Shown in pieces: positions 54,128-62,682 of a stretch of 64,000 bases of DNA. How positions within the stretch are numbered: position 1 is the stretch's first letter; every line of letters starts with the position of its first letter. The stretch covers positions 62,001 through 126,000 of the forward strand of contig NZ_JAQNCS010000003.1 in assembly GCF_049472655.1 (NCBI RefSeq), in the 5' to 3' direction. The translations under genes were made by a program, and so were the position numbers. The stretch is from Deferribacter abyssi (lineage in GTDB: Bacteria > Chrysiogenota > Deferribacteres > Deferribacterales > Deferribacteraceae). The notes beneath the pieces are model-generated. The model was not told where the DNA came from. It saw only the letters and a program-made list of their open reading frames with translations, and did no database searches.

Positions 54128-54714
54128 ATTTTATTTTTTTCTAACATTTCAGTATTTCTCAAAATTTGTTTTAAAATAGCAGCTTTTTCAGATTGTTTTT
54201 CAATACGTTTTCCTTCCAGCAAGTCATATCTAATAGAATTAGACAACTCTGATACTATATTTAAAATATCATCCACATCATGCTCTAATATTTTTTTATC
54301 TAATGATGCCTCATTGAACTCATCAATAAATTTACCAAAAACTCTCAAGACATCATGTGATGCAACCATTGATAGTTTTTGATTTATCAATTTCAACTTT
54401 ATTATATCTTTTTTATTTAAATCTTGCTTTAAAAAAATTTCTTCGAGATATTTAAATAATTCGTTATAAATTGATACTTTTAGCTCTAAAATCTTTAAAT
54501 TTTCTTCTTTTAATAGTTCTACTTCAGTTTGCTTATTCAACAAAATAGCTGTAATAAATATCGTTATAAGAGTTCCAATTAGTGCTGCTAAGATTTCTTG
54601 AGAATATGGAAAATCTACGTTTATTAAATAAAGGGCTTTTAATAAAAAATAGCAGCTAATACTTAAAATAATGGCTAAAGCAATAATCAATATATTTTTA
54701 GATGAAACCTTCAT
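54124..54714 (-). CDS. Hypothetical membrane protein with cytoplasmic helical domain
   Basis: 196-aa protein with two transmembrane helices (about 8-30 and 40-60) followed by a long, charged, all-helical cytoplasmic region (about 63-196). I do not recognise the family. The helical part lacks catalytic motifs. Convergent with the XRE-cupin gene, with a 4-base overlap. A sensory or scaffold role is possible but unsupported. Confidence 0.6.
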   Translation of the reverse strand: MKVSSKNILIIALAIILSISCYFLLKALYLINVDFPYSQEILAALIGTLITIFITAILLNKQTEVELLKEENLKILELKVSIYNELFKYLEEIFLKQDLNKKDIIKLKLINQKLSMVASHDVLRVFGKFIDEFNEASLDKKILEHDVDDILNIVSELSNSIRYDLLEGKRIEKQSEKAAILKQILRNTEMLEKNKI

Positions 54715-54736
54715 AATTCACCACGTATGATCAATT

Positions 54737-54780
54737 AAATGGTTTTAAAGGGGCTTCTTCTTTCCCCTTTAAAACCATTT
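54737..54780 (-). terminator. Long hairpin downstream of degP
   Basis: 17-bp perfect stem AAATGGTTTTAAAGGGG / CCCCTTTAAAACCATTT with a 10-base pyrimidine loop, about 20 bases beyond the degP stop. No good T tail on the minus strand beyond the stem, so the AT half of the stem may do the job. Confidence 0.7.
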
Positions 54781-54798
54781 TAAACAACACTTTAGTAA

Positions 54799-56157
54799 CT
54801 ATTCATCTTTATTAAAAGCTATAAACTTACTTCCTTGTCTTGTTACAACTTTTAAAGCAACGATATCACCTTTATTTATTTTATCATAAACTTTATAAAA
54901 TTCATCTGAATTCTTAATTTTATGCCTATTAATCCACACAATTATATCACCTTTTCTAAGTCCAGCCTCATATGCATTAGAAGCTGGATCAACCGCAGTT
55001 ACTTTCACACCACCTTCAATCCCTATTTCTCTTAATTTTTGTTGATCTAAATCTCCAACAACCAGCTTTCCTTCTCTCTTAATCTCACCCTTTGAGATAA
55101 TAGTATCTTTTCTCTCACCAAGTTTAACTTTAATTTTTCTTACTTTACCATCCCTAATTACCGTTAAAGTAACATTTTCACCTGGATTTCGTTTACCTAT
55201 CTCAATCACTAAATCTCTACTATCTTTAATAGGTTTATCATCAATCGCAATAACAATATCTCCAGCTTTTATTCCAGCTTTATCTGCAGGATCACCTTTA
55301 ATTACATCTGCAATCAAGGCTCCTTCTGGTTTTTTAAGCCCAAAAGATTTTGCAAGCTTATCATCTAAAGGTTGTACTGTGACTCCTAACCATCCCCTTT
55401 TAACTTTACCAGCTTTCAATTTTGGCAACAACTCTTTGAGCATATTAACTGGAATAGCAAAACCTAACCCCTGTCCTGAAGGAATAATTGCCGTATTAAT
55501 ACCTACCACCTCGCCTTTTGTGTTTACAAGTGGCCCACCACTGTTACCTGGATTAATTGATGCATCAGTTTGCATAAAATTATCATAAGGACCTTCTCCA
55601 AGAACACGCCCTTTTGCACTAATAATTCCTGCAGTAACAGTCCACTCAAGTCCGAAAGGATTACCAATAGCAACTACCCATTCCCCAACTTCAGTTTTAT
55701 CCGAATCTCCAAGGGTTAAAGGGTGCAATTCTTCATCTTCTGGATCAATTTTCAATAAAGCTAGATCCGTCAAAGGATCCTTCCCTACCACCTTTGCTTT
55801 AAATTCTTTCTTATCAGCAAGTTTAACAATAATTTCATCTGCACCATCTATAACATGATTGTTAGTTACAATATAACCTTTCTTATCTATTACAAACCCA
55901 GATCCAAGGGACTTAGACTTATATTCTTTTGGAACATCAAAATGTTTAAAATCATCACCAAAAAACCTTTTGAATAAATCATCGTTAAAGAAAAATGGTG
56001 AACTTTTTCTTTTCACAATTTTAGTAGTACTAATATTAACAACCCCATCTCTTGTCTTCTTCACAACATCAACAAAGGATTCAGGTGCACCAAAATAGGC
56101 AAAAATATTTACCGCAAACATCAATAACACACTAATAAACAAAATTTTCTTTCTCAT
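54799..56157 (-). CDS. degP: Periplasmic serine protease DegP/HtrA (Do family)
   Basis: Periplasmic protease-chaperone. 452 aa: signal peptide (about 1-20), trypsin-like domain with catalytic H101 (TNNHVIDG), D131 (DLALLKI) and S206 (NPGNSGGPL), then two PDZ domains (about 250-345 and 355-450). All catalytic residues are intact. Last gene of rpoE-rseA-rseB-degP, so it should be made in response to envelope stress. Overlaps the rseB-like gene by 4 bases. Confidence 0.95.
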   Translation of the reverse strand: MRKKILFISVLLMFAVNIFAYFGAPESFVDVVKKTRDGVVNISTTKIVKRKSSPFFFNDDLFKRFFGDDFKHFDVPKEYKSKSLGSGFVIDKKGYIVTNNHVIDGADEIIVKLADKKEFKAKVVGKDPLTDLALLKIDPEDEELHPLTLGDSDKTEVGEWVVAIGNPFGLEWTVTAGIISAKGRVLGEGPYDNFMQTDASINPGNSGGPLVNTKGEVVGINTAIIPSGQGLGFAIPVNMLKELLPKLKAGKVKRGWLGVTVQPLDDKLAKSFGLKKPEGALIADVIKGDPADKAGIKAGDIVIAIDDKPIKDSRDLVIEIGKRNPGENVTLTVIRDGKVRKIKVKLGERKDTIISKGEIKREGKLVVGDLDQQKLREIGIEGGVKVTAVDPASNAYEAGLRKGDIIVWINRHKIKNSDEFYKVYDKINKGDIVALKVVTRQGSKFIAFNKDE

Positions 56158-56897
56158 TTAATAACCTCCTTTTTTATTAAATATTTCACTACATTTTCCA
56201 TTTCAAAATAAGGTATTGTTCCAACTACAGTAAAAATATACCCTCTATAATATGATCTAAACATATAATTTCCTAAAACAATTTTCCTTATTGTTTGAAC
56301 TTCTTTCACCCCTTTTTTCCAAAACACTGAAAAACTATTTAATCCATCACTGAAAAAAAGCTGATTTTCACCTTCTGGGTTTTTGCCATTATAAACTAGT
56401 TTAAACCCTTTGTAAAAATAACATCCAATACAATCTTTTGTTGGCTTTTTAATGAGTTTATCAGTTTTTAACAAATTTACCGTATAAGAATAGAGAAGTT
56501 TATTTGACAAGTCATAAACTTCATGTTTAAAAATTCTATTATCTTTGTATGTCCAAATGACATGATTAAACCTATCGTTAAAAACAGACGTATATTCATA
56601 AACACGAAATTGTAAATCGCCTTTTTTCTTTAATGACATTTTTTCAGAATAATATTCATTTGAAATTGAGCTTACATCAAAATAATCATTAACTAAATTA
56701 ACCACTGTATTTTTTAAATATCTTTCTTTATATGTTTCTCTTTCAAAATCCAAGGTTATATAATGATGTTCATCAAGTGCAATTTTTATAGAGACAGCTT
56801 CTAAATTTGTATCTGTATAACCATTTTTTACAAGAATAATAAAAAACAAAGTTATAATAAATAATCGATAATCTATGAGCTTTATATTATTTTTCAT
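56154..56897 (-). CDS. RseB/MucB-like sigma-E regulatory protein
   Basis: 247-aa exported protein (hydrophobic N-terminus about 12-28). The middle is an LolA-like lipid-binding region with low similarity. The C-terminal part shows the RseB-type pattern QLFFSDGLNSFSVFWKKG, then a final VVGTIPYFEMENVVKYLIKK (family: SDGLASVSVFVE and VVGEIPxxTxxxIAxSV). Lies between the zinc anti-sigma factor and degP, as in the RseA-RseB-DegP arrangement. By analogy it would protect the anti-sigma factor until envelope stress. Overlaps the anti-sigma gene by 11 bases. Confidence 0.75.
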   Translation of the reverse strand: MKNNIKLIDYRLFIITLFFIILVKNGYTDTNLEAVSIKIALDEHHYITLDFERETYKERYLKNTVVNLVNDYFDVSSISNEYYSEKMSLKKKGDLQFRVYEYTSVFNDRFNHVIWTYKDNRIFKHEVYDLSNKLLYSYTVNLLKTDKLIKKPTKDCIGCYFYKGFKLVYNGKNPEGENQLFFSDGLNSFSVFWKKGVKEVQTIRKIVLGNYMFRSYYRGYIFTVVGTIPYFEMENVVKYLIKKEVIK

Positions 56898-57330
56898 AAT
56901 TTACTTTGGACATATGTGAATCTAGATCAATAACCCTATTTTTTTCTAAATGTTCAGCCACATATTTTTCTAATTTATATTGCTCCACAATTTTTTCGCT
57001 ACTAAGATTATTATATAAGTAAAAAGATACAACTAAAATAAAAAGCGCAGCAATAACACTAACCCACATAAAATAATTTTTCCTTTTACTATACGATACT
57101 TTCCCAGTATTTTTCTTAATTCTAGACATAATTTCTGTGCTTTTGTCATAATTATCTATATTCGTTGTAAAAGATGCTTTAATACTCTCTTTTAAAACTA
57201 AAATATTTTCATAGTATGTTTTACAATTATCACACAATTTGATGTGATTAATTAAATCATTTAATTCATTATCACTTAGCTCATTATCAACATACATCGA
57301 AATTATTTTACGATATTTTGTACAATCCAT
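56887..57330 (-). CDS. Zinc-finger anti-sigma factor (RseA/ZAS type)
   Basis: 147-aa single-pass protein. The cytoplasmic N-terminal ZAS domain has CTKYRKIISMYVDNELSDNELNDLINHIKLCDNC, with H-x3-C-x2-C, the mark of group IV anti-sigma factors. One transmembrane helix (about 87-106) and a short periplasmic tail follow. It should sequester the ECF sigma factor encoded just upstream (23-base overlap) and be cut under stress. Not homologous in detail to E. coli RseA, but in the same position. Confidence 0.87.
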   Translation of the reverse strand: MDCTKYRKIISMYVDNELSDNELNDLINHIKLCDNCKTYYENILVLKESIKASFTTNIDNYDKSTEIMSRIKKNTGKVSYSKRKNYFMWVSVIAALFILVVSFYLYNNLSSEKIVEQYKLEKYVAEHLEKNRVIDLDSHMSKVNYEK

Positions 57331-57895
57331 CTGCCAACCCCTGATTTATTAACCTTGTTTTAATAATTTGCCTAGCATTAAACAGTCTTGACCTTACAGT
57401 TCCCACAGGAATATTTAAAACTTCTGCAATTTCCTCATAACTCATATCCTCCACTTCTCTTAAAATAACCACTAAACGTAACTTATCAGGAAGCGATTCT
57501 ACAAATTTTCTTACATACCTTTTCAATTCTTCTTTCAATAAAAGCTCTTCAGGGTTATTATCAGCCGCAATATTTTCAAAATAATCTGCCTTTTCATTTT
57601 CTTCATCATTATCATAATAAACATCCACATTTCTTTTACTTCTGTTCAAATGCCCCAGAGCCAAATTAATGGCTATTCTCTTTAGCCATGGATAAAATTG
57701 TGATTTATCACGCAATGTCTCAAGTTTTTCAAATGCTTTCATAAAAGCTTCTTGCACTATATCATCTGCAATTTCAGTATTTTTAACAAGTGCCAAAACC
57801 GCATTAAAAAGCTGCTTCTGATATTTTATTATCAATAATTCAAATGAATCAATATCGCCCTCTAAAACCGTTTTAACAATACTTTTATCAGACAC
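57308..57895 (-). CDS. rpoE: RpoE-like ECF sigma factor
   Basis: Sigma factor, about 195 aa. Region 2 includes FELLIIKYQKQLFNAVLALVKNTEIADDIVQEAFMKAFEKL and FYPWLKRIAINLALGHLNR. Region 4 includes LPDKLRLVVILREVEDMSYEEIAEVLNIPVGTVRSRLFNARQII. A linker rich in acidic residues joins them. The frame opens at ATG 57910, but AGGAGG lies between that ATG and GTG 57895, so GTG is the likely start. Precedes the anti-sigma, RseB-like and DegP genes; an ECF-type promoter lies just upstream, suggesting autoregulation. Confidence 0.92.
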   Translation of the reverse strand: MSDKSIVKTVLEGDIDSFELLIIKYQKQLFNAVLALVKNTEIADDIVQEAFMKAFEKLETLRDKSQFYPWLKRIAINLALGHLNRSKRNVDVYYDNDEENEKADYFENIAADNNPEELLLKEELKRYVRKFVESLPDKLRLVVILREVEDMSYEEIAEVLNIPVGTVRSRLFNARQIIKTRLINQGLADGLYKIS

Positions 57896-57914
57896 ACTTT
57901 CCTCCTTCATTCAT

Positions 57915-57941
57915 TATGACACTAATATACACCAAAAGTTC
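57915..57941 (-). promoter_or_regulatory. ECF (sigma-E-like) autoregulatory promoter
   Basis: On the minus strand GAACTT, 16-base spacer, TCATA (complements at 57936-57941 and 57915-57919). GAACTT matches the -35 of sigma-E promoters; the -10 fits TCnnA. It would start transcription a few bases before the AGGAGG of rpoE. Confidence 0.5.
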
Positions 57942-57961
57942 ATAATTTGAATATGGAATTA

Positions 57962-57990
57962 TTGACACAACGAATATTTTAAGTTATAGA
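57962..57990 (+). promoter_or_regulatory. Promoter of tRNA-Ser and SRP RNA
   Basis: Perfect TTGACA at 57962-57967, 17-base spacer, TATAGA at 57985-57990, about 19 bases before the tRNA 5' end. Divergent from the rpoE promoter. Confidence 0.75.
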
Positions 57991-58008
57991 GACATTCTGC
58001 TAAGGTTT

Positions 58009-58100
58009 GGAGAGGTGTCCGAGTCTGGCCGAAGGAGCACGATTGGAAATCGTGTGTACCGTTAAAAGCGGTACCGAGGGTTCGAATCCCTCCCTCTCCG
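58009..58100 (+). tRNA. tRNA-Ser (GGA)
   Basis: Acceptor stem GGAGAGG/CCTCTCC, long variable arm typical of serine tRNA, T arm with GGTTCGAATCC. Anticodon GGA at 58045-58047 in the loop TTGGAAA, reading UCC and UCU. 92 bases, discriminator G at 58100. CCA is not encoded. Probably cotranscribed with the SRP RNA 12 bases downstream. Confidence 0.96.
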
Positions 58101-58111
58101 TTTCAACAGGA

Positions 58112-58217
<106 letters not shown>

Positions 58218-58248
58218 GCTTAAATCAAAATTTATTGAGGAGTCATAT

Positions 58249-60132
58249 ATGCTCAGAGTCTTTAGAGAAAAAAAGAGATTATTAAGCATTTTCCTTTGGT
58301 TAGTAATCGCTGCTTTCATTGGTACTATTTTCTTAGTTTGGGGGATGGGAGGTAAAACAAAGCAAGCAAACTTTGCCATCAAAGTAAATGATTATGAAAT
58401 AAGTTTCGCAGAATACCAAAAAGAATACGAAAACTTTTCAAATACACTTAAGGCTTTATTAGGAGGAAATGTTCCAGCTAATTTAGATATCACTAAACAG
58501 GTTGTAGATGGTATAATAGAAAAATATCTTTTGATAGATGAAGCTAATAAAAAAGGCGTTTTTGTTTCTGATGTAGAGGTATTTCATGAATTACAAAAAA
58601 CTCCTTCTTTTCAAACTAATGGTAAATTTGATCCAAAACGGTATATGGAGGTTCTCAAATTAAATAGAATGACACCATCTCAATTTGAACGTTCAATAAG
58701 AGCTGACCTAATTGTTAATAAAATGAAATCACTTATAGAAAACAGCGTTTATGTAACTGAGAACGAGATAAAAAATGAGTACAACTATAGAAACACAGAA
58801 GCCAAAATAAGTTATATAAAAATTTCATCGAAAAAATTCAAAAATAAAGTACGATACACTGATGAGGAACTTAAAAATTATTATGAGAAAAACAAAGAAA
58901 ATTACAGAGTCCCTGAAAAAATAAAAGTAAAATATATAAAATTTGATCCAAAACAGTTTAATTATAACTTCAAAATAAAAGAAGAAGAAATTGAAAAATA
59001 TTATCTACAACACTCTAACGAGTTTCAACAAAAAGAAAAAATAGCTGCAAAACACATATTAATAAAGGTGAAAGACTGGCAAAATAAGACAGAAGTGGAA
59101 AATGCCAAGAAAAAAATTAATGATATTCTCAATAAATTAAAAAAAGGTGAAAAGTTTGAAGATTTAGCAAAAAAATACTCAGAAGATTTATCTGCTAAAA
59201 ACGGTGGTGATTTAGGCTATTTTACAAAAGGTCAAATGATAAAAGAGTTTGAAAATGCAGTATTTAAATTGAAAAAAGGTGAAGTTTCAGATATTGTTAA
59301 AACACCTGTAGGATTTCATATTATAAAAGTTTACGATTATAAACCTGAGAAAAAATTAACACTGGACGAAGCAAAAAATCAAATTATTGAAAAATTAAAA
59401 ACCTTAAAGAAAAATGCGGCCTTCAACGAATATGTGTTTAGCACATATAGAGACATTTTAAAAGCATCTAATATTACAGCTTATACTTTAAAAAATAAAA
59501 ACATAAAAGTGTTTGAAACTGACTATTTTTCAATATTTGATAATATCCCACCAATTGGAAACAATATTGATCTGAAAAACAAATTATTTAAATTAGAAAC
59601 CGCTGAAATTACAAATATAGTAGATATTCAAGGGATAAAATATATTTTTGAACTTGAAGATAGAAAAGACTCATATATCCCTGAGTTTAAAACGCTAAAA
59701 GAAGAAGTTACAAATGATTTTATAGATGATAAAGCAGTTGAGTTAGCTAAGCAGGAATCAGAAAACTTCTTAAAAAAATATAAAACTATTAATGAAATAG
59801 CTAACAATGAAAAATATTCTATAACAACAACCCCTTATTTCAAAAGGACTGAACCAATCCCTGATTTAGGTATTAACACCGATTTAGCACAAGATATTTT
59901 TACTAATAAAGGGAAATTATTATCAAAACCTTATGAAATCGGTGATAACGTTTATATTATATCGGTCATTGATGTAAAAACACCTAACTACAATAAGATA
60001 ACTAATGAAGAAAAAAATGAAATTAAAAACTATATCAAAAGTATAAAACAAAATGAGGCTCTAAACAGCTATATCGAGGAATTAAAAAATAAGGCAAAAA
60101 TTGAAATTAATCCATCAATAACAGCAAAATAA
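58249..60132 (+). CDS. ppiD: PpiD-like periplasmic folding chaperone (SurA_N + PpiC)
   Basis: Inner-membrane-anchored periplasmic chaperone/peptidyl-prolyl isomerase, about 627 aa. One N-terminal transmembrane helix (about 12-32), a SurA N-like helical domain (about 40-200), a parvulin PpiC domain (about 262-365: AAKHILIKVKDWQ, FEDLAKKYSEDLSAKNGGDLGYFTKGQM, VKTPVGFHIIKV) and a long C-terminal helical region. ATG 58249 has GAGGAG upstream; the frame extends back into the SRP RNA gene without support. Lies beside the sigma-E region, consistent with envelope folding. Confidence 0.9.
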   Translation: MLRVFREKKRLLSIFLWLVIAAFIGTIFLVWGMGGKTKQANFAIKVNDYEISFAEYQKEYENFSNTLKALLGGNVPANLDITKQVVDGIIEKYLLIDEANKKGVFVSDVEVFHELQKTPSFQTNGKFDPKRYMEVLKLNRMTPSQFERSIRADLIVNKMKSLIENSVYVTENEIKNEYNYRNTEAKISYIKISSKKFKNKVRYTDEELKNYYEKNKENYRVPEKIKVKYIKFDPKQFNYNFKIKEEEIEKYYLQHSNEFQQKEKIAAKHILIKVKDWQNKTEVENAKKKINDILNKLKKGEKFEDLAKKYSEDLSAKNGGDLGYFTKGQMIKEFENAVFKLKKGEVSDIVKTPVGFHIIKVYDYKPEKKLTLDEAKNQIIEKLKTLKKNAAFNEYVFSTYRDILKASNITAYTLKNKNIKVFETDYFSIFDNIPPIGNNIDLKNKLFKLETAEITNIVDIQGIKYIFELEDRKDSYIPEFKTLKEEVTNDFIDDKAVELAKQESENFLKKYKTINEIANNEKYSITTTPYFKRTEPIPDLGINTDLAQDIFTNKGKLLSKPYEIGDNVYIISVIDVKTPNYNKITNEEKNEIKNYIKSIKQNEALNSYIEELKNKAKIEINPSITAK

Positions 60133-60137
60133 TAAAT

Positions 60138-60542
60138 ATGAATGAAATGTTTTTTTTCTACGGCACCCTAAGATTAGGGTGCCCAATTTCAACAGTTATC
60201 TTAAAAACTGCAAAATATATTACAACTATATCCTTACAAGGAAAATTATACATTACTAAAGATAAGTATCCACTTTTTGTCCCAGGTAATGAAGGGTTAG
60301 TAATTGGTGATATATTTGAAGTACCAAAAAACCTTATAGAACAGCTAGACGAATATGAAGAAATAAAATCACCATATTCTCCTTACGAAAGGGTACAGTT
60401 TACTAAAAACAATATTACATTTTGGGTTTATACTGCTAAAAAAGATTTTTCAGCAAAGCTAAAAGAATTAAAAATTATCCCTTCTGGAGACTGGTTGAAA
60501 TATCTCAAGCATCATAAAAAGAAATCACTTTTTCTTGCCTAA
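60138..60542 (+). CDS. Gamma-glutamylcyclotransferase-like protein (AIG2 fold)
   Basis: 134-aa protein with the GGCT/AIG2 opening FFFYGTLRLG (substrate-binding YGTL) and the acidic residue in LDEYEE that acts as catalytic base in the family. Such enzymes cyclise gamma-glutamyl peptides or amines; many bacterial members are uncharacterised. It follows the ppiD-like gene by 5 bases. Substrate unknown. Confidence 0.8.
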   Translation: MNEMFFFYGTLRLGCPISTVILKTAKYITTISLQGKLYITKDKYPLFVPGNEGLVIGDIFEVPKNLIEQLDEYEEIKSPYSPYERVQFTKNNITFWVYTAKKDFSAKLKELKIIPSGDWLKYLKHHKKKSLFLA

Positions 60543-60610
60543 AACAACCGATTTTTTAATTTAAATAAAAATCATATAAACAATGTAGTTTTTTACCGAT
60601 TGTACTCGAT

Positions 60611-60646
60611 AAAAACAACAGGAAGAGGGACAAAACCTCTCCCTTA
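60611..60646 (-). terminator. Terminator of the isc-like cluster
   Basis: On the minus strand AGGGAGAGG pairs with CCTCTTCCT (one G-U), loop TTTTGTC, then a T-rich tail. It lies about 15 bases beyond the rubredoxin-like gene, the last gene of the cluster. Confidence 0.7.
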
Positions 60647-60661
60647 TAAACTAACATAGAA

Positions 60662-60772
60662 TTATTTAACTTCCTCAAATTCTGATGCTGGAGCATTACA
60701 AACAGGACATTTATCAGGTGGAGTATCCCCTTCTACAATATACCCACACACTTTACATCTCCACTTTTTCAT
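60662..60772 (-). CDS. Mini rubredoxin-like protein (36 aa)
   Basis: 36-residue protein with C6-x2-C9-G-Y and C-P-x-C (KCPVCNAP), the Fe(Cys)4 pattern found in the C-terminal domain of rubrerythrins. Here it stands alone, without the diiron domain and shorter than normal rubredoxin (52-54 aa). ATG with GAGGTGG upstream. Last gene downstream of nfu and iscU, so it may be an electron donor or an iron-binding protein for that cluster. Not a frameshift remnant as far as I can see: no rubrerythrin-like sequence lies upstream. Confidence 0.82.
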   Translation of the reverse strand: MKKWRCKVCGYIVEGDTPPDKCPVCNAPASEFEEVK

Positions 60773-60789
60773 AAGCCACCTCTAAAAAA

Positions 60790-61017
60790 TTAAAGAGCCA
60801 CGACTTCTTTAACTTCTGGAATCATCTCCTTGAGCCTCATTTCAATACCATGTTTTAAAGTCATTGTGCTAAAAGGACATGTCCCACATGCACCAGTTAA
60901 TTGAACTTTAACAACACCATCTTCTGTTACATCAAGTAATTCTACATCACCACCATCAGCCTGCAATCCTGGTCTTACTTGGTCTAAAACTTCTTGAACA
61001 CGCTCTTTCAATGTCAT
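60790..61017 (-). CDS. NifU-like C-terminal domain protein (Nfu)
   Basis: 75-aa iron-sulfur carrier. The sequence VRPGLQADGGDVELLDVTEDGVVKVQLTGACGTCPFSTMTLKHGIE has the conserved CxxC (CGTC) that binds a cluster between two monomers. Standalone Nfu domain, as in many anaerobes. ATG 61017 has GGAGG 6 bases upstream. It probably receives clusters from IscU and delivers them to apoproteins. Lies directly downstream of iscU. Confidence 0.92.
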   Translation of the reverse strand: MTLKERVQEVLDQVRPGLQADGGDVELLDVTEDGVVKVQLTGACGTCPFSTMTLKHGIEMRLKEMIPEVKEVVAL

Positions 61018-61027
61018 CAAAAACCTC

Positions 61028-61471
61028 CTAACTAACTAACTTTGATTTTATTTTTTCTTTCATTTCATCCACTATTTTTGGATCTTTTCCCATTCTTGTA
61101 TAATAATCCTTCAAAGCTGCTTCAATAGCCTCTTCAGCCATCACAGAGCAATGAATTTTTGCAGGTGGTAAACCATCCAAAGCCTCAACAATAGCCTCAT
61201 TCGTAAGCTCTAAAACTTCCTCTACTTTTCTACCTTTTATTAATTCTGTTGCCATTGAGCTTGATGCAATTGCAGCACCACATCCAAAAGTTTTAAATTT
61301 TACATCCTCAATAACACCCTCATCATTAATTTTCATATAAAGTTTCATAACATCACCACAAGCAGGATTACCCACTTCGCCTATAGCATTAGCATCTTCG
61401 ATCTCTCCCATATTTCTTGGATTCATAAAATGATCCATAACTTTGTCACTATATGGTCCTTTTGCCATCAT
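61028..61471 (-). CDS. iscU: Iron-sulfur scaffold IscU/NifU-like
   Basis: 147-aa scaffold for Fe-S assembly. The three ligand cysteines and their neighbours are present: NPACGD (with the Asp), FGCGAAIASSSM and PAKIHCSVMAEEA. The C-terminal about 25 residues extend beyond E. coli IscU, as in NifU-type and epsilonproteobacterial proteins. The second Met (61468) may be the true start because of GGAGG spacing. Between the IscS-like gene and nfu. All ligands are intact, so the scaffold should function. Confidence 0.93.
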   Translation of the reverse strand: MMAKGPYSDKVMDHFMNPRNMGEIEDANAIGEVGNPACGDVMKLYMKINDEGVIEDVKFKTFGCGAAIASSSMATELIKGRKVEEVLELTNEAIVEALDGLPPAKIHCSVMAEEAIEAALKDYYTRMGKDPKIVDEMKEKIKSKLVS

Positions 61472-61485
61472 ATCCTCCTAAAATA

Positions 61486-62670
61486 TTACTTCTTATTATA
61501 ATAAGGTGACATTTCACACAATCTATTAACTATACCTGGAGTAATCTCCAAGACATAGTCCACATCTTTCTCTTCAATATACTTTGACATAGAAAATGTC
61601 AATGATCCTGCACAAATATCATTGGGTACTCCCACCGCAGTTAAAACATGAGATGCCTCAAGCTCATCTTCATCTTCCGCCAAAATATTCGATGAACACG
61701 CCGAACCGCTTGCTGCACAAACACCTTTCAATGAATACCACATCAGCAAAGATTCTCCTTCAATATATTCAATCCAAAAACTTACATGCCCAGGTAATCT
61801 TTTCTCAGGATGCCCAGTAAAATGAAGAAAATCAAACATTTCTGCTAAACCATCCCATAATTTTTTTCTCAGTTTAATCATCTTTTCGCTGTATCCAGCC
61901 ATTTCTTCTCTTGCAATTCTAGCAGCTTCACCCATCCCCACAATTGCAGCTACATTTTCAGAACCACTTCTATAACCTCTCTCCTGAAATCCACCATCAA
62001 ATAAAGGAGTAATTTTTACTCCATCTCTAATATACAATGCAGCAGCACCTCTTGGACCATAAAAATTTTGAGATGCAATACTTAGAAGATCACATTGAAA
62101 TTTCTCCACATCCACTTCCACATGTCCACAACTAGCTACTGCATCAACATGAAACAAAACCCCTGACTCTTTACACACTTTTCCTAACTCTTCAATTTCT
62201 TGAATTGTACCAATCTCCGGATTTGCATGCATTATAGAAACTAAAAGAGTATCTTTTCTAATATTTTTCTTCAAATCTTGCGGATTTACAAGACCTGTAT
62301 TGTCAACTTTTAGTTTTGTCACCTCATACCCATAGTTTGTTAACTTTAATACAGTATTTTGCACAGAATAGTGCTCTATTTCACTAATAATAATATGTTT
62401 CTTATCTTTATACTCAGAATTACTAACAACTCCTTTAATGGCCAAATTATTTGATTCAGTTCCACAAGAAGTAAAAACAATATTGTCAGGTTTAGCATTA
62501 ATCAATGCTGCTACATAACCCCTTGCATTTTCAATTGCCTCAAAAGACTCCCTACCAAGCGGGTAAAAATGCGCACTAGGATTCCCATATTTCTCACTAA
62601 TAAAAGGTAACATTTTTTCAACAACTCTTTTATCAGGTTTCGTACCCGCCACATTATCCAAATAAATCAT
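61486..62670 (-). CDS. IscS/NifS-like protein lacking the PLP lysine
   Basis: 394-aa aminotransferase class V fold, clearly homologous to cysteine desulfurases: TESNNLAIKG, EHYSVQN (H100), HVDA (D176), GYRSGSENV, and the mobile-loop GSACSS with C325. The PLP site is altered: where IscS has the Schiff-base lysine (HK-x-YGPKG), this has Q201-N202 in ASQNFYGPRG. The usual Gln after HVDA is A179 and the second Asn of the NNE motif is P151. Without the lysine, normal desulfurase activity is unlikely. Archaeoglobus fulgidus IscS has Asp in place of this lysine, lacks PLP, and forms an IscU complex with a [2Fe-2S] centre. Operon with iscU and nfu. Confidence 0.88.
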   Translation of the reverse strand: MIYLDNVAGTKPDKRVVEKMLPFISEKYGNPSAHFYPLGRESFEAIENARGYVAALINAKPDNIVFTSCGTESNNLAIKGVVSNSEYKDKKHIIISEIEHYSVQNTVLKLTNYGYEVTKLKVDNTGLVNPQDLKKNIRKDTLLVSIMHANPEIGTIQEIEELGKVCKESGVLFHVDAVASCGHVEVDVEKFQCDLLSIASQNFYGPRGAAALYIRDGVKITPLFDGGFQERGYRSGSENVAAIVGMGEAARIAREEMAGYSEKMIKLRKKLWDGLAEMFDFLHFTGHPEKRLPGHVSFWIEYIEGESLLMWYSLKGVCAASGSACSSNILAEDEDELEASHVLTAVGVPNDICAGSLTFSMSKYIEEKDVDYVLEITPGIVNRLCEMSPYYNKK

Positions 62671-62682
62671 ATCAAACTCCTC

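Noticed and set aside
60662..60772. 36-aa rubredoxin-like gene as a rubrerythrin fragment
   Set aside because: It has its own ATG and GAGGTGG ribosome site, and no diiron-domain sequence lies upstream in any frame that I could see.
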